Shown here one piece after another: positions 23,147-34,039 of a stretch of 64,000 nucleotides of DNA. The position numbers and the translations under genes were made by a program. The DNA is taken from positions 31,463,923 through 31,527,922 of the forward strand of contig OY757934.1 of the NCBI GenBank assembly GCA_963585895.1, written 5' to 3'. Numbering within the stretch: position 1 is the stretch's first letter; each line of letters begins with the position of its first letter. The DNA comes from Sepioteuthis lessoniana (Eukaryota; Mollusca; Cephalopoda; Myopsida; Loliginidae). The notes beneath the pieces are model-generated. The model searched no databases. It was not told the origin of the DNA and was given only the letters and a program-made list of their open reading frames with translations.

Positions 23147-23186
<40 letters not shown>
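22648..23186. repeat. GATA-rich repeat block
   Basis: Scattered GATA/TAGA units with a longer repeated motif (ACTTGCTAGCAGATCTGAAT near 22582, similar near 22721), a GATA run at 22810-22828 and a purer one at 23148-23186. SINE-A is inserted in it. Confidence 0.8.
22829..23003 (-). mobile_element. SINE-A in GATA repeat, head truncated
   Basis: Minus-strand tail, GAACAGTAGTGGTACTATTT, the central domain and GTGAACGTAATAG, ending before most of the tRNA-like head. GATA repeats on both sides hide the TSD. Confidence 0.85.
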
Positions 23187-23342
23187 AACAGACCGAGATA
23201 GATTGGTAGTGTAACATGAAAATTAATGACATGCCTTTGAAAAAAGAACATGATACTGACTTATTCTTCATTCATGCACACAGGCATGTTTTTTGAGAGT
23301 AGGAAAAAGAAAAAAAGAAGCAAGACTGAGAAAGATTATATC

Positions 23343-23514
23343 ATTTTATTTATTTATTGCGGACTTTTTGTCCTCATCTTGGTAGTTTTTGTGCTGTTTC
23401 TTCTTTCACTACGTTTCAGCCAAATTTCACCTCTGGCCTTCAGGTGATTTACTGCGACCTCGGATAGGAATGCTACCAAGATGAGGAAAAAAAGTCCACA
23501 ATAAATAAAAAAAT
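23343..23514. repeat. Inverted repeat, MITE-like hairpin
   Basis: Arms of about 40 bp (left TTATTGCGGACTTTTTGTCC and CTCATCTTGGTAG; right CTACCAAGATGAGG and AAAGTCCACAATAAATAA) are separated by ~85 bp. Superfamily unknown; the flanks are AT-rich, so a TSD is unclear. Confidence 0.7.
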
Positions 23515-23679
23515 TAATTCTCAGATTAAGAAGCCTCATCTCAAAATGATTCCAATTAAAGACAAGTATATCATTTTAATCTTTAAAGGTTACCATGTCT
23601 AAAAAGAGAATGCTCAATATTTAGGATAAAATATATTTACTTAATGGTAATATAAGAGAAATTAAAGGTTCATACAGGG

Positions 23680-24332
23680 TGTGACAGATGTTATATGCAT
23701 CACCATAATGATAAACAGACACAGGAAGACTTCTTTAACAAATATATGTACCTCTCACTTTATTGCAAGGGTTCGAAAAGGGTTACTCAAGGTTTGCGTG
23801 TGAGAGGGAGCTGGAGACCGAACATAAACTGTAATATTTTGACCCCTAACTCTTATGGCCATCAACGTTGTGTCTTTCTCGTTCTCCTGATGCTCAACCG
23901 GAGGCCCTGGGGTCCACTCTGCTGGGTGCTGGCTTTCTTTACTGCATCTTATCAGCATCTTCTCTGGACCCCAATTCATCAGGGGCCCAAGCCCCTTCAG
24001 CCTGGTGTGGCTTTCCCTAACACATCTCTCTCGAACTCGAACTCAACTGACTTATATAATAGTTCAATGCCCACTTGATCGCCCACTCGATCTTTGAAAT
24101 CGCATGTTTAATTGTCATCAAGCGGAAATAACTGTCATGCAGTTCAGAGGTCACTCTCTTCTGGTGCATCAGTCTATGAGAGTATCATGGGATTTTTTAG
24201 CTTGTCCCATTTTGTTAGCCAATTTCCACCCACGCGATTTCCTCTCCTAACTGCCACTAGAATGTGTCACTTCCTTCCGGTGCATCACCTTGAATGGCAT
24301 TTTGGGCCAGGTCAAAAGGTCAAAATACAACA
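23680..24332 (-). mobile_element. LTR-4 copy 1
   Basis: Homologous to 58344-58890 in the opposite orientation. Shared words in the sense direction: TTGACC.TTYGACC, CCGGAAGGAAGTGACACATT, GACAGTTATTTCCGCTTGAT and AATAAAGTGAGAGGTA. GC-richer than its surroundings. CAGG precedes (23675-23678) and follows (24333-24336), an approximate TSD with one extra G at the left. It is read as a solo LTR; the open frames inside it on either strand are not conserved as proteins. Confidence 0.7.
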
Positions 24333-24729
24333 CAGGAATACCTCCCACATTTTAAACTCTTATTTGTGTAGTGCAAAGGAACTTGGGCAAATGGCAATGG
24401 TAGCTCCATCTAGCTAAAGTTTTATTATTTTTTTCAAATAAGATCAGTGACAATCATGGCTTGGACCAGTGTACATCTTGTGTTAGCTGATGAAACATTT
24501 TTAAGACTAGTGAATCTGTAATTTCTATACAGAGAGCTTTTTGTATGCATTTTATATTATTTCAGAATGATGCTGTTCAGGATAGAAAATTAATACTGCT
24601 ATAGGTTGACAATTTCAGAACCACAGGTTCATTGATTAAATAAAAAAAAACTGCTGATCTTCATTTAAATAAATTTTTGAATATCACTTAACTTGGTCTT
24701 TTTGTCAACTTTTAAAAATATGGAAGGCT

Positions 24730-24898
24730 CACACCATAAAGGCAAATCTGGCAAGTTGCTGTTGGAGAGTATCAGGCAAGCCCAGAATCTCACAAATCAG
24801 TGTGGTTAATCACCTTCATGATCTTGGCAAAAGCATCCAAAGCAGCTGAATTGGGCTTCATCTTATTAAAATATTGCAAACTTTTTGACTTACCCTAG
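24730..24898 (+). mobile_element. Mariner M2 3' end remnant
   Basis: TTGGCAAAAGCATCCAAAGC and the end ATATTGCAAACTTTTTGACT..CCTAG followed by TA (24899-24900). It is the same 3' segment as the minus-strand copy at 35961. Confidence 0.65.
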
Positions 24899-24900
24899 TA

Positions 24901-25640
24901 TACTAAAAAATTTAGAATATTATTTTTTCTCCTTTTCAGTATAGATTTAATTACAGTTGTCATAAAAAGTGTAATAAACCCCATTTTATTTCTCACGGTT
25001 TTGTTATAAAAAACATTTCTAAAAAAATTATATATATGACATTATAATATTTTTCACTTTTCAACAGTATCACTCTCTTTTTTTTTTAAGTTAGGGGTAT
25101 TTGAAAAACAATAGTAAAGCCTTACACTGAAATCAAAGATAGGATCTATTTTACTATGAACGTACATAATAAATACAACATCTTAAAACTTAATAAAACA
25201 ACTTTTTCAAAATTCTTTTGCATAAGCTAAATCTTCATAATTCATTATCTAACAAGTAAAAGTTTTTAAAAAAACAAAAATCATAATGCTACCCAGTTAA
25301 AATTTGGTGCAGAATTTCACCTTTTACGAGTTTTAAGTTCTTTTCAATTTCAAATAATTTAACTTTTATAAAGTTTCTCAGAGAATAGATGGCAAATTTT
25401 TTAAAATAAATCTAAATTAATATTTTATACAAAGTTTAGCTTTTCAAAATTAAGTTTGGCAATTAAAGTTGTTTTCAATTTTTATTAAACTAGTTTTTTA
25501 TAAAATAGATTTTCTTTAAGAATAGACTGAAGATTTAAAAAAATAATTTTACAATTAGAATTTAGTACAAAGAACTTTACTTTTGAAAATAAGTAAATAA
25601 TTCAAATGTTATAAAACAAACAAGATTATGGGACCAGTGA
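24901..25640. other. Very AT-rich, nothing recognised
   Basis: Homopolymeric A and T runs, no further structure. Confidence 0.5.
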
Positions 25641-25704
25641 GTGAATATATACATATATATATATATATATAAAGATGGTTGTTGTAGGTCCAAAGAAAGA
25701 ATAA

Positions 25705-26144
25705 GGATATATTTTAAAATAGGAAGGTTCACGAAGAGATTTGTATTTTTTGAAGTTATTCATTTTGTTCTTACATATGTGTTATATACATGTATGTTTT
25801 CAGCTTGTAGCTTTAACTCCAACACACACACACACACACACACACACATAACTATAAACATATCAAATATCAAAGACGGGTAAAGTAGACCAAAGTAAAC
25901 ACACTCAAGGAAAGAGGAACAATGACCCCTATATAAACCAGTGTGGCCAACCAAGGGTCATTTATACTGGAAACAAGAGTGAGTTCAAATCTCATTGAGT
26001 ACCCCATTAAAAAAGCCTTGTGCCACACATGTTTTCTGATGAAAGCAACAAGCTGGAAACATACATATATATAACTCGTATGTAAGAACAAAATAGATAA
26101 ATTCAAAAAATACAAATCTCTTCGTAGACCTTCCTATTTTAAAA

Positions 26145-26150
<6 letters not shown>
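25705..26150. repeat. Long inverted repeat (~110-bp arms) with CA repeat in the spacer
   Basis: Left arm ~25705-25818 (ATAGGAAGGTTCACGAAGAG, GATTTGTATTTTTTGAA, TTTTGTTCTTACATA, GTTTTCAGCTTGTAGCTTT) is matched in reverse complement at ~26036-26150. The spacer has a (CA)n at 25822-25848. TA and TG repeats sit just outside the arms. It may be a terminal-inverted-repeat element; no transposase was seen. Confidence 0.75.
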
Positions 26151-26184
<34 letters not shown>

Positions 26185-26351
26185 ACTAGCATAGTGCCTA
26201 TAAAAAGTGATGGTATTATTGACATATGTATCAGGTATATGCCTAAAATACTCTGCTGTCTATTATTATTTGTCTCCAAGTGTCTAGATAGTAGCTACAT
26301 TTTCATGTAAGTAAATATTTACTATTACCAACATCTATTACTTACCTAGGG

Positions 26352-26470
26352 CTCCTCGGGTGATGTTATGGTTTGAAAGCTAGACTAGCAAACCTACACC
26401 AGTAAGTTTGAGTTTCATTAGGTGCCCCATTTATATGTCCTTGTGCCACATCTAAGTAACAAAGCTTAGT
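26352..26470 (+). mobile_element. Possible further tRNA-like SINE fragment
   Basis: CCTCGGGTGATGTTATGGTT and TAAGTTTGAGTTTCATTAGG resemble A- and B-box spacing, followed by TGCCCCAT..TGTCCTTGTGCCACA. Related words occur at 25991-26030 (GTTCAAATCTCATTGAG, CCTTGTGCCACA). Confidence 0.4.
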
Positions 26471-26846
26471 AAATCACTACATCTATTACTTACCTGATCT
26501 CGAAAAAGAAAGAAAATAAAATGATATAAAAAATTTTTTGCTATTGAAAGCAATTGTGTACATAAGGGAATATCTCCAATGAAATTTTTGTAGCATTTTT
26601 TATCTTAGTTAAATATATTATTTTTTTGTTATTTCTTTCTTGTTTTTGCAATTGACAGCATAGCAGTGTAAAGAAAAGATTGTGAGTGGAGGTAATACCA
26701 TTCTGCAGAGGAAAAAGACAGCATATTTTTAGTAGCACTAAAAGAGCTTAGTATGATCAAAGGATATATATGATATTCAGCAAAATGCTATGACTAAAAG
26801 AAAACATGTGACCTAGTAGTGACACATGGCATTTGGCCCAATAGAT

Positions 26847-27210
26847 TTGGTTTGGTTTGGTTTGGTTTGGTTTTTATGGCATATCAACCATTGTCGGTCA
26901 TTTAATACTAAATTCATTTTTATACATATAAACAGTTCTATTTCAAACAATTCAGTTTAGTATATATACACTGTTTAGTTCTATTTGACCTATAGATAGG
27001 ACCCTATTAGATGCTACCACTCTGGGCCAGAGCAGACCTTGGAGTGATGGCAATAAAGTGGTACTCCACATTCCCAAAAGCTCCAGCATTACTGAAGCCT
27101 CACCATCAGATTGTTTAGTGTCATATCCAGGACACTCGTTGGGGGAGTTTTACCCCTCTGCAGAAATGCAGTTGGTGTATTCTACAGCCCCAGCTGATTG
27201 GGTCAGACCA
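26847..27210 (-). mobile_element. SINE-D with short TSD
   Basis: Minus-strand GGTTT repeat, tail (CAACCATTGTCGGTCATTTA), short internal repeats, body and head (ACAGCCCCAGCTGATTGGG). AATAGAT at 26840-26846 is repeated at 27211-27217. Confidence 0.85.
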
Positions 27211-27217
27211 AATAGAT

Positions 27218-27439
27218 ATAACTCATTTACCAAATTTGCTTCCAATACTGAAAGTATATATAAGGCAACCAATACAAATGGACAGTGGAATATTACTCTA
27301 TATTCTTTCGTTGTAGTTGTAGATTGTCTGGTAATTTGAGATTGATATCAGGTCTTCTGCTTTTTTGTCTCAGATGATTTTAAATAAAGAAACATAAGTA
27401 ATAAAAAACTGATTTTAAAACCCACAAATAGATAAGGAT
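27218..27439. other. Short unclassified interval
   Basis: Nothing recognised. Confidence 0.4.
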
Positions 27440-27452
27440 ATCAGCTTAAAAA

Positions 27453-28202
27453 TGGTTTGTTTTGGTTTGGTTTTAGAGCATATCAACCATTGTAGGTTAT
27501 TTAATGCTAAATCCTCTTTATACATACATATAAAATATACAGAGGATGTGTAAACACAATTTGCAAATAACATTCGCAAACGAACCTGAGCTCTATTTAG
27601 CATGCAGTTAAATGGTTCCAAATATTACTATATAAAAGTCACAGTTTATCATCTGCCATTTGTTTGCACACAGTTTGTTCTATTTGACTCATAGGGTCCT
27701 ATCAGGTGCTACCCATATTTACCCAACCCCTCCGCTCGGGCAGGATATGACACAAGGTCAATTTTTAAGCGGAGTTTAGCAGGTTTGAATTCAGAGTTTT
27801 CCTTCTCCGAGAATAGTTGCCTCACCAAGGCTGAAGAACCTAGTCTGCCCTACTATTTACCCATAGCTGGAGGGAGAATAATTGGATTCATACCTTTCCC
27901 AAGGGTAATAGTGCAATGTGAAATGCAATCGGTCTCGTCCAGGATTTGAACCCATGTCGCCGTGTCCAATTCCTACAACGATAACCATTACACCACGGGC
28001 ACCAATCAGGTGCTACCACTCTAGGTCAGAGTGAACCTGGGAGCAATGGCTATGAGTAGGTACTCCACATTCCCAAAATCTCCATGGCTAAAGCCAAGCC
28101 ATCAGATGGTTTAATGTCATATCTAGGACACTCATTGGTGTGGGGTCTTACCCCTTTGCAGCGATACAGGCAATGTATTCTACAGCTCCAGTTGACTGGG
28201 CT
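27453..28202 (-). mobile_element. SINE-D with 13-bp TSD, interrupted by SINE-B
   Basis: ATCAGCTTAAAAA at 27440-27452 is repeated at 28203-28215. Tail, internal repeats and body start come before the inserted SINE-B. The body and head (CAGCTCCAGTTGACTGGGC) continue after it. Confidence 0.92.
27714..28004 (-). mobile_element. SINE-B, full length, with 13-bp TSD
   Basis: ATCAGGTGCTACC at 27701-27713 is repeated at 28005-28017. On the minus strand it has a tRNA-like head (GGTGCCCGTGGTGTAATGG, B-box-like GGTTCAAATCC), the central domain (CCCTTGGGAAAGGTATGAA), a 3' half (GGTTCTTCAGCCTTGGTGAG, AATTGACCTTGTGTCATATC) and a GAGCGGAGGGGTTGGGTAAATA end. It is inserted in SINE-D. Confidence 0.93.
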
Positions 28203-28631
28203 ATCAGCTTAAAAAGATCAGTATACTAAAAATGTTTACATCAGTTGCACCAGACACTTTAAATCAGTATTTCTATCACATTTTCTGGGAGTATCAGGGG
28301 ATTTAATTGATGCGTTTCAACAAACTTATGAAATAACACTAGGGTGAGTCATAAATTTCGCAGTATTTTGGAGCATGCTTGTTTGTAGCACGTATATCAT
28401 GTGAATGAAAAAATTCTAGCCATGAAAGGTACCTGCTTTTGAAAGTAGCATAGTGGTACTTGGTGTGCTGACATGTGCTGTGCTTCCCTTCATATATGAT
28501 TTGAAAGCAGATGAATGTGAAATGTAGTTTAATTTGGGAATTTTACTTGTTTGAATTTGGCCCTAATGCCACAGAACTAACCAAAAACATTTGTTAAGCA
28601 GAATACAGTAACCAGATGGTTCACAAAATTT

Positions 28632-29170
28632 CAGTGGCCCAGTCAGCTGGGGCTGTAGAATACACTGACTGCATCTCTGCTGAGGAGTAAGACTCCCTCA
28701 ATGAGTGTCCTGGATATGACACAAAGCAATCTGATGGTGAGACTTCAGTAATGCTAAAGCTTTGGGGAATGCGGAGTACTCCTTCATTGCCATCACTCCC
28801 CCTGTCCACTCTGACCCAGAGTGGTAGCACTTGATAGGGTCCAATCTATGGGTCAAATAGAACTAAACTGTATACTTATGCTAAACTGAACAATTTGAAA
28901 TCAACTGTTTTTACATTTAACTGTGTGGATAAACTGCATAGTTATGCTAAACTGAATTAGTTAAAATAGAACTGTTTTTGACATTTAAACTGGGTATTTA
29001 TGCTAAACTGAATAGTTTGAAATAGAACCGTTTTGATGTTTAACTGTGAATAAACAAAAAACTGTTCTTATACTAAACTGAATTGTTTGAAACTTTTATA
29101 AAAATGACTTAATTTGTCATTTAATGATCTGAAAAAGAATGATATGCCATAAAACAAATCAACCAACCAG
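28632..29170 (+). mobile_element. SINE-D, full length, with 9-bp TSD
   Basis: ACAAAATTT at 28623-28631 is repeated at 29171-29179. Head, body, several internal repeats, tail and AACC end are all present. It is inserted in the mariner coding remnant. Confidence 0.9.
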
Positions 29171-29410
29171 ACAAAATTTTGTTAGGCTTTTAAGAATCTT
29201 GGCAATCAGACACAGTCAGGTAGGCCTAAAACCATAGACTTTTGCTCCAAGCCAAAGAGATAAATCTATTGAATAGTACTTGAAGAGTACAAGGCAAGTT
29301 TGACCTCTTATAATCCAGTGTGGTTTATCACCTTTGCAACCTCAGCAAAAGCAATCAAAATTGTCAAATTGCACCTCCTATCATCAAAATATTGCTAAAA
29401 CTTTTGATTT

Positions 29411-29954
29411 GGTTGGTTGGTTGGGTTCTATGGCATATCAACCTTTGTAGGTTATTTAATATCATATCCATGAGTACAGACTTTGATTGTTAAAAACATT
29501 TCTATTTCAAGCTATTCAGTTAATTCAAACAGTTCTAATTCAGTTTAGTATAAGCATAGATTTTGTTTATACGCAGTTAAATGTCAAAACAGTTCTATTT
29601 CAAACAATTCAGTTTAGCGTAAGTATGCAGTTTAAACAAAAGTTCACAGTTTAATTGTCAAAAACATTTCTATTTCAAGCTATTCAGTTTAGTCGAACAG
29701 TTCTGATTCAAACAATTCAGTTTAGCATAAGTATGCAGTTTAGTTCTATTTAACCCATAGATAGGGCCAAATCAGGTGCTACCATTCCAGGCCAGAGTAG
29801 ACCTGGGAGCAATGGCAATGAAGGGGTGCTCCACATTACTGGAACCTCACCATCAGATTGTTTAGTGTCATATCCAGGTCACTCATTGGGAGGGGTCTCA
29901 CACCTCTGCAGAGGTGCAGTCGGTGTTTTCTACAGCCCCAGCTGACTGGGCAAA
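29411..29954 (-). mobile_element. SINE-D, full length, with 14-bp TSD
   Basis: AAAACTTTTGATTT at 29397-29410 is repeated at 29955-29968. It is inserted exactly in the mariner 3' terminal repeat, opposite in orientation to the SINE-D upstream. Confidence 0.92.
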
Positions 29955-29974
29955 AAAACTTTTGATTTACAATA

Positions 29975-30960
29975 AGTCAGTATCATTATTGAAAGTTCTT
30001 ATATGAAATTGCCTGATGCATAAGCAAAAAGAAAAAAAAAAGAAAATATCCATGTTTTGATTCGTTAATTTTGCTGTGATGTTTGATTCAAGATGTACTT
30101 CCATCTGTCAGTGTTTTCATGGGTGGCTCAAAACTTCCATCTTTTTTCCAATCTATGCATAACATTTTGACCAATTCATTTTCTCTTTTTACTCCTGATT
30201 CAATGATGCAAATGAAATTCTTAACAATAACATTAAAAAATAAAGAAAAAAGTTTATCCCCTTATGTTTGCCCTTCATCTTTTTTTAAGACTCTTTAGAG
30301 AGTAAAATAAAGAAGTAAAAAGGCACAATGAAATAAAGTTATGTTTTCTGGTGTGTTAAACTGATTTACGTCTGACTGCTTCAGACAATCAAATGGGTTT
30401 CCGCCAATTTTCCATGGATCATAAGAAAAACAGTAACTTGTTTGGCATTTCATGTTTTCACTGTGCTCTGGTCCTGATAACATTTTAGTTGAATAAAGAA
30501 GTTTCCACTATATTGTCCTTCTCTGTTTCAACCTATCCTCTTATATATAATTCATTTTCCTTCACCTTCAGATTCTAAAATTATAACTAAAGTGTAAAGA
30601 AATCTGTTCCCAGGTGATTCTATAATCACAGGTTTTGTTTCATTGTAACAAAAGATTTTGTCTTAAGATGAATGCTTTTGATAATTCATTTGACTGTTTT
30701 CACTTACTAATCTTAGATTAGTTTTGCACAAAACTAATAGTATGCAGTACCAAGAAGTATGGGGCACCCACTGAGATTTGAACTCATTACAAATGATCCA
30801 CTTGCCTAGCTTACAAATGCATGAATCTAATTTACTTTCATATTGTTTTCTTGAAAATTTATCAAGATCAGGTTTTTCTGTTGTTTTTAAATATCTTAAA
30901 TTCTTTTATTTCATATTCTCTTCATATTTTCAGTTATTTTTTTATTCACTCATATTCATT
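29975..30960. other. AT-rich, nothing recognised
   Basis: No supported feature. A weak GGGGCACCCACTGAGATTTG word near 30762 resembles, in reverse complement, the element at 26352. Confidence 0.45.
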
Positions 30961-30975
30961 ATCTAATCATTACCA

Positions 30976-31253
30976 GGTGCCCGTGGTGTAATGGTTATCA
31001 TCGCAGGATATGGACATGGCGACACGAGTTCAAATCCTAGACCTGACTGATTGCATTTCACATAGCACTAATACCCTTGGGAAAGGTATGAATCCAATTA
31101 TTCTCCCTCCAGCTATGGGTAAATATGGGTTCTTCAGCCTTGGTGAGGCAACTAGTCTAGGAGAAGGAAGACTCTGAATTCAAACTGTTAAACTCCGCTT
31201 AAAAATTGACCTTGTGTCATATCCTGCCTGAGCGGAGGGGTTGGGTAAATAGG
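30976..31253 (+). mobile_element. SINE-B, full length, with 15-bp TSD
   Basis: ATCTAATCATTACCA at 30961-30975 is exactly repeated at 31254-31268. The tRNA-like head (GTGCCCGTGGTGTAATGG, GAGTTCAAATCC), central domain and 3' half are complete. The best reference copy of the family in plus orientation. Confidence 0.95.
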
Positions 31254-31268
31254 ATCTAATCATTACCA

Positions 31269-31870
31269 CTCACTTAAAAATTGCCTTCTAAGTGCCATAT
31301 CATCATTTAATCGCAAGTCTCTTAAATCTTTTGATCTTTTGTCATACCTCAGTAGTAATATCTCATCAACTGAAATCAATGTCAAGCAAGGACTGCTATT
31401 GACAAGTTGATGATCATAATGAAATCTAAACTCTCTGAAAGAATAAAATGTGAATTTTTCCAAGCAGTAGTCATTTCAGAACTATTATATGTCTGCACCA
31501 CCTAGATTTTAACAAAACGGTTGGAGGAAAGCTAGATGGGAACATCACAAGGATGCTGCATGCTGTTTTGAATAAATCCTGGAAGCAGCAATCCAACAAA
31601 ACAGGAGCTGTATGATCACTTACCTCCCATCCTAATAAACAAGACATGCTGGGCACTGCAGTAGTAGTAGGAACAAACTCAAAAGCAACACTCTCCTATC
31701 AATTCCTACACATAGACACATGAGTTTTAGTTGATCAGTAAAAACTTACATTCATGAGCTAGATATTAGATGTTGACTTACCAAAAGTGATGGCTGATAG
31801 GGATGGATGTGAGAAAAACTCAAGACAATCTGTGCAGTTAGGACAACTTGATGATAAAGCTTATTATCAA
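31269..31870 (+). pseudogene. LINE-X copy 3
   Basis: Frameshifted remnants: SNISSTEINVK, the LLYVCTT region (TTATATGTCTGCACCACC), LDGNITRMLHAVLNKSW and a 3' section with GTGATGGCTGATAGGGATGG. Shorter than copy 1 because of small deletions. Confidence 0.75.
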
Positions 31871-31962
31871 GTTACATTCAGTTTCAAGAATTTTTATTTT
31901 GATTACTTACAAATAAATAAATGTGTAAGTAAGCTATACTTAACTTAATACTTTAAAATAGC

Positions 31963-32410
31963 ATAATGATAAGGGTGAACATGAAAGTAGATCACACAAT
32001 GTTACTATTAAACAGCAAATTGGATTAAAAAGTGCATTATTTTAATGCTGTTGTTCTGTTCGCCAATGGTCCAGGAGACCTGGGTTCAATCCCAGGTTGC
32101 AACATCCCAAAGACTTTAAAAAATGGTACTAGATACCTCCTTGCTTAACACTCAGCAATATAAGGTACGTATCAAGGGTAAAGTGGAGCAATTCAGGGAA
32201 AAGAGTAGTGCCCTCCCCTATGCCTCGGTGTAGTAGTTATTGAAAAGGGAGCCTTCTGGTCGCCCTCAACTAGTGTTGCAAACTTTACTTACTTACTTAC
32301 CTTTTTTGTAGTGTTTAGAATAGTATAATGATAAGGGTGAGCATGAAAGTAGATCCCACAATGTTACTATTAAAAAGCAAATTGGATTGAAAAGTGCATT
32401 ATTTTAATGC
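31963..32410 (+). repeat. ~90-bp direct repeats flanking a SINE-C
   Basis: The block beginning TAATGATAAGGGTGA..ATGAAAGTAGATC and ending TGCATTATTTTAATGC occurs at ~31963-32048 and again, offset by 352 bp, at ~32317-32410. The two differ at only a few positions. Confidence 0.8.
32056..32300 (+). mobile_element. SINE-C copy 3, slightly 5' truncated
   Basis: Starts at GTTCGCCAATGG, B-box-like GGTTCAATCCCAGG, then TTGCTTAACACTCAGCA and GCCCTCCCCTATGCC, ending CAAACTTTACTTACTTACTT. Confidence 0.8.
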
Positions 32411-32414
32411 TATT

Positions 32415-33065
32415 GTGCTAACAAAGCTTTTGCAACAATGTACCTTTTTTGTAGTGTTACTATAATGAAGATATAAGAATCAAGTTATCTTAATACGGGT
32501 TGTTTGCTCACACTGAATTTTTATACCAATGGTAAATGGTCACTTTTATGAGAGATCAAGAGACACCAAATCTCCTTTACTCCTTTAGACAATAATAAAT
32601 TATTAGGTGTTTCTCTAATCATGCTCATTAATAAATATCTTCACATTTGGATTTGTCCAACAGGTTGTAATTTGTCAATCTCAGCTGGAAAAATAGTAGT
32701 GTACATTTGTTATTGAACAGTTAAACTTGTGTTTCAGTCTTTGGGGCTTTCCAGAGGATTTTCACTTTGTAAATCTAAAGATGCAATTTAATAAATCTTT
32801 TTCTTTTATCTGAATTGAAATAATTTGTTATGCTGTGATCCACAATATTGTTCATTGTATTTATGTCAGTAAATTTTGTTATGTCTCTGGACCATGTATA
32901 AGCTTATTAAATTCACTCATCCGTACCGAAATGTAGGTTCAATTTTCTATAAGAGGTTTCTGGTTTACCAGACAGAAAGAAACTTGCATATTCACATGAA
33001 TGTATTTAAATTCTTACACATGTACATATATTTACTCATATGCACACATCTATGTAGTAATTCTC

Positions 33066-33066
<1 letters not shown>
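32415..33066. other. AT-rich, nothing recognised
   Basis: No supported feature. Confidence 0.5.

Positions 33067-33110
<44 letters not shown>
33067..33110. repeat. (TA)n microsatellite
   Basis: Pure TA repeat abutting the 3' end of a minus-strand SINE-B. Confidence 0.95.
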
Positions 33111-33111
<1 letters not shown>

Positions 33112-33114
<3 letters not shown>

Positions 33115-33420
33115 TTACCAACCCCTCTACACAGGCAGGATGTGACACAAGGTCAATTTTTAAACAGAGTTTTCCAGGTCTAAATCCAGAGTTTTCCTTC
33201 TCCTGGTTACCCAACTATCCATACCTACAGGGTTGGGGGAGAATAATTGGATTCATACCTTTCCCAAGCACATTAATGCTATATGAAATGCAATCAACCC
33301 CATCCAGGTTAAGTTCAAAACCTGGATGGGGTTGATTGTATTGTCAAATTCAAAACTTAAATTTGTTAAACTCATCTTAACATGAACCTTGTGTTGCATC
33401 CTGCTCCAGCTGAAGGGTTC

Positions 33421-33421
<1 letters not shown>
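33112..33421. mobile_element. Inverted pair of SINE-B fragments with perfect hairpin centre
   Basis: A minus-strand SINE-B (33112-33310) meets a shorter plus-strand SINE-B (33319-33421). CAATCAACCCCATCCAGGTT at 33291-33310 is perfectly complementary to 33319-33338 across an 8-base loop. Both 3' ends run into TA tracts. Confidence 0.85.

Positions 33422-33500
<79 letters not shown>
33422..33500. repeat. (TA)n microsatellite
   Basis: About 39 TA units following the plus-strand SINE-B end. Confidence 0.95.
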
Positions 33501-33502
<2 letters not shown>

Positions 33503-33990
33503 TTTTTCAGTAAATAAGGTGATTTTTTCATTAGTTGGCGATAGGAAATGTCATTTACAGTTCCACATTTTTCCAGGAAAATGATAGAGTCTTTCCACTT
33601 TTAGAAGACTGTCAGCATGACCTTCTTTACTGAGTGCTATGATGAGTAATTTTTCTTTTCTGGAGTGTCAGTATATTTTCACTCTATTGACTGTTTTTTT
33701 GACCCAGGATCATTGTGGTAAATCCATGTTTAGCCAATTTGTAAACCTTTTTTGGACTGAAACATGCTTCTCCATACACATCACAGATTCTTCTGTAATT
33801 TTCACATAGTTTGCACTTCTCAGCTACCAAAAATTTGATGACACACCACTTTTCAAACCTGGAGCACTCTGATTCGCTGCCATTTTGAATAGCCTCAAAA
33901 CAAATATTTTTGTGAGATTTAAACAATCTTTTCTATAATCCAATTCCAAACAATGCTGAGTTTACATTTATGGAGAAAAAATTCAGAAAA
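33503..33990 (-). pseudogene. Mariner M3 transposase remnant, internally deleted
   Basis: N-terminal helix-turn-helix-like region on the minus strand: WCVIKFLVAEKCKLCENYRR, CDVYGEACFSPKKVYKLAKH. It is joined to C-terminal words (ALSKEGHADS and NEKITLFTEK-like sequence) in other frames. The catalytic core is gone. It follows the TA tract directly. Confidence 0.7.
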
Positions 33991-34039
33991 AAATTTAATT
34001 TTGCTTTTTGCAAAAAATTCCCCCCTATTTTTTGAGTAA

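Larger units (their letters stand above)
28339..29973 (+). mobile_element. Mariner M2, transposase N-terminal remnant, hit by two SINE-Ds
   Basis: 5' end CTAGGGTGAGTCATAAATTT. A decayed transposase start reads FEFGPNATELTKNI.. and ..VTRWFTKF up to the first SINE, then FKNLGNQTQSGRPKTIDF after it. A short 3' segment (ACCTCAGCAAAAGCAATCAA) leads to the terminal repeat AATATTGCTAAAACTTTTGA, itself split by the second SINE. No catalytic triad region remains. The element was already internally deleted. Confidence 0.8.

Noticed and set aside
23695-24078. 127-codon plus-strand frame
   Set aside because: It is antisense within LTR-4 copy 1, with no recognisable domain.
33000-33335. Frames rich in Tyr-Ile repeats (also near 33253-33531, 35481-35811, 44265-44492)
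   Set aside because: These are translations of (TA)n microsatellites running into SINE-B or mariner remnants, not proteins.
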